A stretch of DNA of 64,000 nucleotides, from the NCBI GenBank assembly GCA_014058105.1, contig JACGCM010002114.1, forward strand, positions 1,426,001 to 1,490,000, written 5' to 3'. This stretch comes from Kingdonia uniflora (lineage: Eukaryota > Streptophyta > Magnoliopsida > Ranunculales > Circaeasteraceae). The notes below the pieces were generated by a model that was not told the DNA's origin, ran no database searches, and worked only from the letters and a program-made list of their open reading frames with translations. This document shows, piece after piece, positions 56,726-64,000 of this stretch. The stretch's first letter is position 1. Each line of letters starts with the position of its first letter. The position numbers were made by a program, and so were the translations under genes.

Positions 56726-57575
56726 GGGCCTACCCCTCGACCTAACCCAAACTGAGCTATTTCAGCTCAAACTACCTCCATGTCAAACTCACGCATTCTA
56801 TATGTGACATCAACAGTCAATATTAAGACCTACGTAAGACATCAGTGCAACTACCCCGTAATTACACCGAACCCCGCATCTGTCTCCACAACCTTATCTT
56901 TCACAAGGATGCGAAGACAAGCCCAACGTTACTTGCCTGTTAAGACAACGTGATTATAGAGGACTGCCCATCGACCTTACCCAAATCGAGCTATTTCTAG
57001 TTCGAACTACCTCTATGTCAGACTCACACATTCTACACATGACTTCAACGGTCAACATTGCCATCTACTCTACAAACTGATGAAGAACCTGGGTCAAGCT
57101 CAAACAGAAAAACCTAAACAAGTCAAAGACATCTGTCTCTCACAAACTCAACAGTTACTCAGTCAACCATCACTAACCACATTGTTCGGAGAACGTGCTT
57201 CAGCACAATGAAAAATTGTGGAGAATGTCTATATAAAGAAAAAAAATCAGAAGAGATAGGAACAAGAAAATAGACACAAAAAATCACCAAGAAAACTATA
57301 TTTTCTAGATTCTCATAAACTTTAAACTTCTTATTCACAAGATCAAGTATTTATAAGTTGAGAGATCACTTGTAATAAGATATCAGCCTCAAGGAATAAA
57401 AATTACTATTACAAAAACCCTCAACTCGAGGTCGTGGTATTTTTTACCTATTCAAAAGTTTTCAACACTAAATCACCTGTGTCATTTCTTGTTTTCTATC
57501 AGATTTTTGTCACATGTACATTGGTATAAGGGCTAATTTTAAGCCACTTCAAGTTTACAGAATTAGGCCATTACA
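56726..57575 (+). mobile_element. 5' LTR of a Gypsy-Tat element
   Basis: The LTR ends TTACA at 57575, followed directly by the primer site TTTGGCACCGTCTGTG, the type seen in Tat/Ogre elements. A TATATAAAG box lies at about 57230. The left border was not located exactly. Inside is a diverged direct repeat: CTACCCCTCGACCTAACCCA at 56732 resembles TGCCCATCGACCTTACCCAA at 56965, and sequence such as ATGTCAAACTCACGCATTCT recurs with it. Confidence 0.65.
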
Positions 57576-57651
57576 TTTGGCACCGTCTGTGTGAAAGAAA
57601 TTATTTTCACGATATCCTAAGGCATACATTCACTCTACTACCAATTTTAAT

Positions 57652-59011
57652 CATGGTTACTTTCAGACGACCAGCAACCGAAATCCAGCACAATCTTTCA
57701 GCCGATCTGGAACAACTTACAAAGCTACGGGAGAATCTTAACACTGAGACAGAGAAACGCAATGAGCTTGAACGTTAATTAACTCTTGGGCGAGTGCTTC
57801 GTGAAAAGGAGCTAGACGCCAAACGACAAGCTCGTTTGACAGCCCTCAAATGACATGAGGACCAGATGATAATAATACAGACTTTCTTGTAAGCTCTGGA
57901 AAACACTCAGTAAGCTCCTCCAACATGAGATCGTGATTAATTGCCAGAAGCCTCCCGGGTTTCTATGCGGGAAAGATTGGGACCTCGAAGAGCCACCGGC
58001 AAAGCTATTTCCAAAAATATTTACTATGAACCTCAACCTTCTATTCATTTAGGCGGTAAAGTTCAGTCTAAGATCAGCCGAGGTCACCAATTTTCCATAC
58101 GTCAAGAGGAAGAATAGCGACCTCAACCTCGAGTTCAAGCACGAGATCGTTTGAGTGAAGGTACCGGTACTCACAATCTACAGCCTCCTCGTCAAGCCAC
58201 TCAACCGACGAGTCATCATCTAACACAAGAGCATATAGATCAACGTATTAAGAAGTTTATCGAAGATGTAGTTATGGGCTCTACCGACAACCTTAGTAAG
58301 TTACAAGGAAGTCTAATTGCCAAAGAACTATTCGATATGGAAATACTAAAAGGTTTCCATACTCCGAAAATTTGCAAATACAAGGGTACCGATCCAAAGG
58401 ACCACATTCAATAATACCGTGATTCATTGGGGTTTTACTCCAACCTCAACCACATTCTCTGCCGTTTGTTCGCCACAAGTCTGTAGGAGGAACTGCTCCG
58501 ATGGTTCCACTCTCTACCTAAAGACTCCATACATACATTCGACCAGGTGTAAAAGCAATTCATCAAGACGTATGCTCACAATAGAAACAAAGAAGAGAAT
58601 TTATATTCTCATATTAGTCTTAAACAGTCACACGGAGAGATGCTCGAAGCCTTTGGGAAGAAGTTTTTGGAGCTCACGCGTAAAGTGGATAATCTCGATC
58701 ATAAAATAGTTGTCACTGCTTTTACCAATGCGCTCCAGCTCAATTGCAAGACTAAAGAATACCTCTTCCTCAACAAACTTGCAGCCTTGGAAGATATGAT
58801 CACCAAGGTCAGCAGTTATGTCGACCTGGAAAGGATGATGTCTAAAAAACATAAATCTACTCAATTTGTCCTAACTACGAAAGGTCCATCTACAGAACGC
58901 AGCACTGATCCAAAGGAAGATCAAGGTGATCAGAAATGCTCCAAGGAAAATACTGGTAACTCTCAAAAAGGTAGTTCACAAACCAGACCGGTCCTCCCAA
59001 GGATGAATGTT
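57652..59011 (+). pseudogene. Tat-type gag
   Basis: The start MVTFRRPATEIQHNLSADLE at 57652 leads into a coiled-coil stretch with stops. Capsid-like blocks follow in changing frames: KGFHTPKICKYKGTDPKDHI at about 58350, AFGKKFLELTRKVDNLDHK and VVTAFTNALQLN at about 58650-58740. The retrotransposon gag pattern is recognisable but broken by several stops and frame changes. Confidence 0.75.
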
Positions 59012-59071
59012 TGAATCTCCACAATTTTTCCTATCCTCTCAAAGGATAAGCTCTACCATCTCTCTCAACCG

Positions 59072-59931
59072 TTGGAATCAATCGAAAGCCGTCCGTACAG
59101 CATGCATCGAAAGGTAAACCATCATTTTACTGACAATTGCTATGCTTTACAGTGGTTATTGGAATACATTTTTAAGGAGGGATGGATGTTTGAATATATT
59201 GTCGACCTGGACTCATACAAGAATGGCAGCTATAAGAAGCAGCTTGAAGTTGTCCAGGTCGAAGATCAAGCTGAGGAGAAGCATCTTTACCATATGCGCC
59301 ACAACAATATGATCGAAATCCATCAGATCACCAACTCTAACAGATTTAAGCGTGCAAGAGACTATCAAAACGCTGCGATCTCACACCTCAAGACAAAGAA
59401 GCCAAACTTTTGCCTGAGTCGAGCAATCGCTGGCTTGGGATCTCATTCAAAGATTACGACACTAGTCATATCAAATTTCTACATCATGATGCATTAGTCA
59501 TAATGCTCAAGATGAAGAAGTTTGTCATACGCACAATGATGATCGATACTGGCAGTGGTATTGAGATTATCTTTTAGAGCACTATCGACCAAATGGGATT
59601 GGCCGATCAAGTTATTCAAAGCGACACCGATATTAATGGATTCAATGATTTTAAAGAAGAGAGAGAAGGCAAGATCATCTTACCTATTACCGCAGAACCA
59701 GCCATGATCGATGTCATCTTCCATGTGATCAACGCCAAATCTCGTTATCTCAAAATTATGGGTCGTTGTTGGATTCATAACATAGAAGCAATCGCTTCCA
59801 CCTATCATCAAGCATTCTACTTCAAAAAAAATTATGGTATCTATGAAATCAGGGGTAGTCAAAAGCTTTCTCGAGCTTGCAAAAATATCATCTCTGCTAT
59901 TCTGGATACTTCTAACAGATACGCAGCATAG
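59072..59931 (+). pseudogene. Tat-type gag end and aspartic protease region
   Basis: A frame at 59072-59497 gives HHFTDNCYALQWLLEYIFKE, the zinc-poor gag end seen in Tat elements. The protease follows at about 59500: MIDTGSGIEIIF, then a stop, QMGLADQVIQSDT, IILPITAEPAMIDVIFHVIN and RCWIHNIEAIASTYHQAFYF. The usual catalytic DTGSG is present. Reading ends at 59931, where unrelated LTR-like sequence starts. Confidence 0.75.
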
Positions 59932-59936
59932 CAAAT

Positions 59937-60510
59937 ACAGAAAGCTAATAATCCACAATACGAAGAGAAAAGCAAAATAGGTTAGTAGAAGAACAGAGAA
60001 ACTCAATTTTCTGGGATAAATAAAGATATCTAATTACTGAATCAAGTAATTACAAACGAAACTCTAAACCCTAAGTTCTTAATCTCTGAACTCTAACAAA
60101 TCTAACCTAGAACAATGATCTAAACTCTAGATAATTAACTCTAGCCTAGGCTCGCCCTTTTATAGAGGTTACAAGTCCTAGTTACAATCCAACTCGAAAT
60201 CTAACTTTAATCCAACTTTAAAAGGTATTTAAAACTCTTACTAGAACTTGAATTGTGATAGTCATTCGAACGAACCCATAGGTCGGTCGAACGACCGAGC
60301 ACCTCCCCTGGAACTTTAGCCCAAGAGTTCAAGTCGTTCAAACGGCTCTCAACCTCATTCGAACAACTTTGGTAAGTTTATCCTAGATCCTCCTGGATCA
60401 TGGATCCCCCATTTAGGAGGCTTGAGCTCCCGCTCAAGCCAGAACTAGAGATATGGGAATTCCCTAAATCCTCATGGATCAGCTGATCACCTCAACGATC
60501 AACCTTCCAC
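59937..60510 (-). mobile_element. LTR-like insertion between Tat protease and reverse transcriptase
   Basis: Noncoding sequence separates protease from reverse transcriptase. On the minus strand it shows an AGGAGGATCTAGG tract, TTCGAA-type motifs (CGTTCGAATGAC, GTTCGACCGAC, GTTCGAATGAGG at about 60255-60370) and a TATAAAAGGG box at about 60164, followed by GAGCCTAGGC. This is the same order as in the LTR at 52017-52829 and the segment at 17030-17780. It is likely a solo LTR of that family; borders and target duplication were not resolved. Confidence 0.55.
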
Positions 60511-60599
60511 AGAAGAGCCCACAGAATACACCAACATTAATGGACCTAGTAGAGGTACATTCATCAGTACTAAGTTGGTTCAGTACGAAAAAGTCGTTC

Positions 60600-61942
60600 T
60601 CATTCAATTCTAACAACTAAATCAGGCCGTTTTTGCATGGATTTATGAAGAGTTGTCTGGGGTCGATCCGACCAAGGCATGTCATAAATTGGCCATCAAC
60701 ATCAATGCCACGGCGGTCAAACAGAAATAGCGGCGACTATTACCTCGACTTCGAGATGAAGTTAACATGGAGATCAATAAATTGATCAACGTGGGATTTA
60801 TTCGAGAAGCCAAATATCCAGATTGGATATCCAACATCGTCGTTATCCCAAAGAAGAATGAAAAAGTCTAAGTTTGTGTAGATTTCACCGATCTCAACAA
60901 ATATACTCCAAAGGATAGTTTCCCTCTTCCCAACATTCATCAAATCCTTGATTCCATAGCAGGTCACGAACTCCTATCTATGATGGATGTTGCTTCTGGA
61001 TACAATCAGATTCTACTCTTGAAAGAAGATCAAGAAAAGATAATTTTCATCACTGAAAGAGGTTTTTACTGCTATAAAGTCATGCCCTTCGGACTCAAAA
61101 ATACGGGCGCAAATTATCAACGGTTGATGACTACTATGTTCAAAGCACATCTTGGGAAAGTTGTGAAAGTCTACATTGATGATCTCTTGTGCAAGAACAT
61201 ACAACTAGCCAACCACATCATAGATCTTAACACAATTTTCAATATTCTTCGCTCTTACAGGATGCGTCTTAATCCTAATAAGTGTCAATTCATAGTACAT
61301 TCAAGTCAATTTTTAGGCCACCTCATTAGCAAGAAAGGAATTGAGGCTGATCCAGATCAGATTCGGGCTCTCCTCAACATACCATCTCTAAAAATGACGA
61401 AAGACATTCAGAAACTTGCCGGCAAGATTGCTGTTATCAACCGATTCGTTTCAAAATCTTAAGACCACTGTCGTTGACTGTTCCTACTACTCCGTGGCTG
61501 TACTAAATGAGGAAAAGTTTAGCCAAATGTAGAGGTTCAATGGACATCAGAATGCGAAGTAACTTTTCATGACCTCAAAACCTATTTGAGGAGGTCTCCC
61601 ATAATGAGCACCCCAATAGATAATGAAGATCTAATCATCTACCTAGCAGCTGTAAATACTTCAATCAGCTCGGTTCTTATTCGACTTGAAGGGAAAATCG
61701 AGAAGCCAGTCTACTTTATCAGCAAAACCCTCATTCCGGCTGAAACGAGGTATTCTAAAATCAAGAAACTTCTTTTAACTCTTATTTACACTTCACAGAA
61801 ACTCAAGCACTACTTCCAAGCTCATTCAGTCAAGGTCATGACGAACTACCCACTTCAGGAGGTTATGTCCAAAACAGAAAATTTAAGGAGAGTGCAACAA
61901 TGGTCACTCAGTTTGGGAAAACATGATATCAAGTTTGAATAA
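60600..61942 (+). pseudogene. Tat-type reverse transcriptase and first RNase H
   Basis: RT blocks: NKLINVGFIREAKYPDWISN, VCVDFTDLNKYTPKDSFPLP, SMMDVASGYNQILLL, FYCYKVMPFGLKNTGANYQR, the catalytic VKVYIDDLLCK, and LNPNKCQFIVHSSQFLGHLI. RNase H follows: DLIIYLAAVNTSISSVLIR, KPVYFISKTLIPAETRYS, HYFQAHSVKVMTNYPL and QQWSLSLGKHDIKFE. The stretch 60980-61462 is open for 160 codons. Stops near 60728, 60868 and 61460 and the insertion upstream break the polyprotein. Confidence 0.85.
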
Positions 61943-62059
61943 CGTCATTCCAAAAAAGATCAGGCCGTTGCAGATTTTCTCGCGGATTTTCCAGTGGAAG
62001 ATCCCGAGTGGGAGGAACATGATCCTGACCTTACAGAATAAATTATAGAAGATCCACAC

Positions 62060-62497
62060 CCAAAAACATTTGACGAGCGGGCTAAATGGATTACAACGAA
62101 AGGGTGAAAACTTCTTACAGATGGATCAGCAGGACCCGCAAAGTCAAGAATTGGAATAGTATTGATTACCCCTTCCAACGACAGAATTGAGAAATTAATC
62201 CGCTTGGATTTTGAGGCCTCAAACAATGTCACCAAATACAAAGCTCTCATCCACGGACTCGACCATGCTCTTGAGCTCGGCGTTCTAGAACTCTCAGTTT
62301 ACACAGATTCACTACTCATCGTCCACCATTACTCTAAGCAATACAAGAAGAATGGCAAGATAATCGAATACGCAACCCTTGTTATAGATAGGATGAGCAA
62401 GTTCACGCAAGTAACTCTCGATTATCTTCCTCTAGGTGAAAATAGACACGCCGATTCCTTGGCATATCTAACCGAGGTCTTGGGAACAAAAGTTTGA
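62060..62497 (+). pseudogene. Second (archaeal-type) RNase H of the Tat element
   Basis: After a stop at 62104 the frame gives LLTDGSAGPAKSRIGIVLIT, NNVTKYKALIHGLDHALELG, LSVYTDSLLIVHHYSKQYKK and GENRHADSLAYLTEV. This is a second RNase H between the first RNase H and integrase. A dual RNase H is a known hallmark of the Tat lineage of plant Gypsy elements. The frame is open for 111 codons from 62162. Confidence 0.8.
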
Positions 62498-62769
62498 TAT
62501 CTCCATATCGAAGTAATTTCAACCCCCAGCATTGATCGTATTTTTGTATGCACGATCAACACTGGGCTCGATAAAGGGGAAGACGACGATGGGGAAAGCC
62601 TTTCTTAGCCTATCTTGGTATCGACAATGAATGTAATGGACCACTTCTAGTAAATCCAAAGGAGCGCCAATAGCTGATCGACAACTCAAAGCGCTACACA
62701 AATCAAAATAGTTTTTTATACCGTCGTTCAGTCACAGGGCCTTACCTTAATTACCTCTCCAGACAGAAA

Positions 62770-63672
62770 GTGGACGAGATGCTCCGCGATTTACATGAAG
62801 GGGCTTGTGACTCCCATACCGTAGGTCAATCACTAAAAAGCAGAGCCTTTACACAAGGAGTATTCTGGCCTGGCATACTCAAGCAAGCAGAAGAGTACTC
62901 ATACAGATGTGACTCATGTCAACGATATGGAAAAATGATACGCGCCCCTGCGCTCGAACTCTATGCAAGCAAGGTATTTTGGCCATTCAAAACATGGGCA
63001 CTCGATCTTATCGGTGAATTTTCTAATTCTCTAGGTAACCACCAACACCTACTCGTAGCTACTGATTATTTTAAAAAATAGGTAGAAGTAGTTCTACTCT
63101 GTTGAACCATAGAAGAAGAGGTCATCTCTTTTATCTGGGAATACATCATTACTCAGTTTGGGTGCCCTCACCTAATTTGTATCGATAACGGGCCCCAATT
63201 CGTTGGAGAAAAAATCATAGCTTTCCTGAAACAACACAATATCATCCACTCACCATCCAATCTCTACTACTCTCAAGGCAATGGCCAAACCGAAATTATT
63301 AAGAAAACCATCGTGGATGGACTCAAGAAAAGGTTTCATTCACAAAAAAAAAAAGGAAACTGGGTACGAGAGCTTCCTCATGTCTTATGGGCATACTGTA
63401 CCACTCCACGTCAATCAACCGACTGTTCCCCATTCCTCCTCTCCTATAGGACTGAAGCCATTATTCCAGCAGAATATCATCATTCAGTCATAGATCATGA
63501 GCTAACTGACGAAGAAAATGAATTTGAATTGGCCTGCAACCTCAATTGGATTGATGAGACTAGAGAACGCGTTATTGCCAACCTAGGTCAATATTACCAT
63601 ATGCTGGCCAGTTCGTATAACAGACGAGTCAGAAGCTGTACTTTCCAAATCGACGATCTCGCCCTTAAATAA
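62770..63672 (+). pseudogene. Tat-type integrase
   Basis: Blocks in order: the HHCC zinc region (MLRDLHEGACDSHTVGQSLK, YRCDSCQRYGK); the catalytic core starting WALDLIGEF; LICIDNGPQFVGEKII; YYSQGNGQTEIIKKTIVDGL; and the GNWVRELPHVLWAYCTTPRQ end. The DDE residues are visible as D in WALDLIGEF, D in CIDNGPQF and E in GQTEIIKK. Stops after DYFKK (63079) and nearby, and a frame change near 63310 in an A-rich run, break it. The chain ends VRSCTFQIDDLALK at 63672. Confidence 0.85.
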
Positions 63673-64000
63673 ATCTTTTAACACAGAAAAGAGACACACG
63701 CCAGGAAACTAGTAGAAAATTAGGAGGGCTCATTCCTAATCATTGGTCTCACTGGCCTGAGATCATATTAAATCATGACCAAAGAATAAGTTCATATCTC
63801 AAATCCTTGAAACACTAATCGACTAAAATGGTACTATTGTTAAGTCCCGTACTACTCCATTTTAAATTCTAGTTTTTTCCATTTCAAAAGTAAGATCTTC
63901 ATCTTCATAAATGTACATTCTATTCTATTCAATAAAAATCTAAAGTTTTTTCCACACGACTCTCTACTTAATTAGATAATATATAGATTAATGCAAAGGT
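63673..64000. other. Downstream of Tat integrase, no gene
   Basis: Noncoding sequence follows integrase. The 3' LTR of the Tat element was not recognised and may lie beyond the window. Confidence 0.5.

Overview
This is nuclear DNA of a flowering plant, probably a eudicot. The evidence is intron-containing plant genes, a tandem family of pectin-methylesterase/invertase-inhibitor (PMEI-like) genes, and a dense nest of plant transposon families (CACTA, PIF/Harbinger, Mutator, Copia, Gypsy-Tat) with plant-type tRNA primer-binding sites. No tRNA, rRNA or CRISPR was seen. The only apparently intact host genes are three short intronless PMEI-like genes on the minus strand (about 18.5, 20.5 and 41.4 kb). 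A fourth (30.4-31.1 kb) is broken by one in-frame stop. Each carries the same kind of upstream block, so the repeated unit was gene plus promoter.

0-10.4 kb is the right part of a large CACTA transposon. It holds a decayed TNP2 transposase, then a TNP1-like gene. These are followed by what look like captured fragments of three host genes: a WDR26-type WD40 gene, an LHY/CCA1-type single-MYB gene with its introns, and a TPLATE-like gene. Subterminal repeats and a CACTACAACAAAT terminus close the element at 10392. 10.6-18.3 kb is a patchwork: an ATTGTCGA palindrome array, a truncated Copia element, a large inverted repeat, dispersed LTR-like sequence and a MITE-like fold-back.

23,266-29,758 is a complete PIF/Harbinger element flanked by TTA duplications. 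It has the usual Myb/trihelix-like ORF1 and DDE transposase plus a third, four-exon gene encoding a plant mobile domain (PMD/MAIN-like) protein. All three genes contain stop codons (12 in total) but keep their reading frame from end to end. This three-gene element is the most interesting object in the window.

32,421-41,123 is a Mutator-like element with a perfect 9-bp duplication (TATAATGAA). It contains N- and C-terminal pieces of a MURA-like transposase, a 3'-truncated Copia element nested between them, and a GRF/CCHC zinc-finger gene fragment. 42.5-52.0 kb holds two copies of a Copia 3' end. One is broken by a CACTA-type terminus; the other is split by a 2.4-kb solo LTR. A small LTR element without pol lies between them. 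52.0-64.0 kb holds a decayed Gypsy element and a Gypsy-Tat element with two RNase H domains. Across unrelated LTR families, and also inside the Harbinger element, short palindromic TTCGAA modules recur, in several cases between the LTR start and its TATA box.

Family names come from remembered protein motifs and from structural features seen directly (terminal repeats, target duplications, primer sites, splice sites). No database search was possible.
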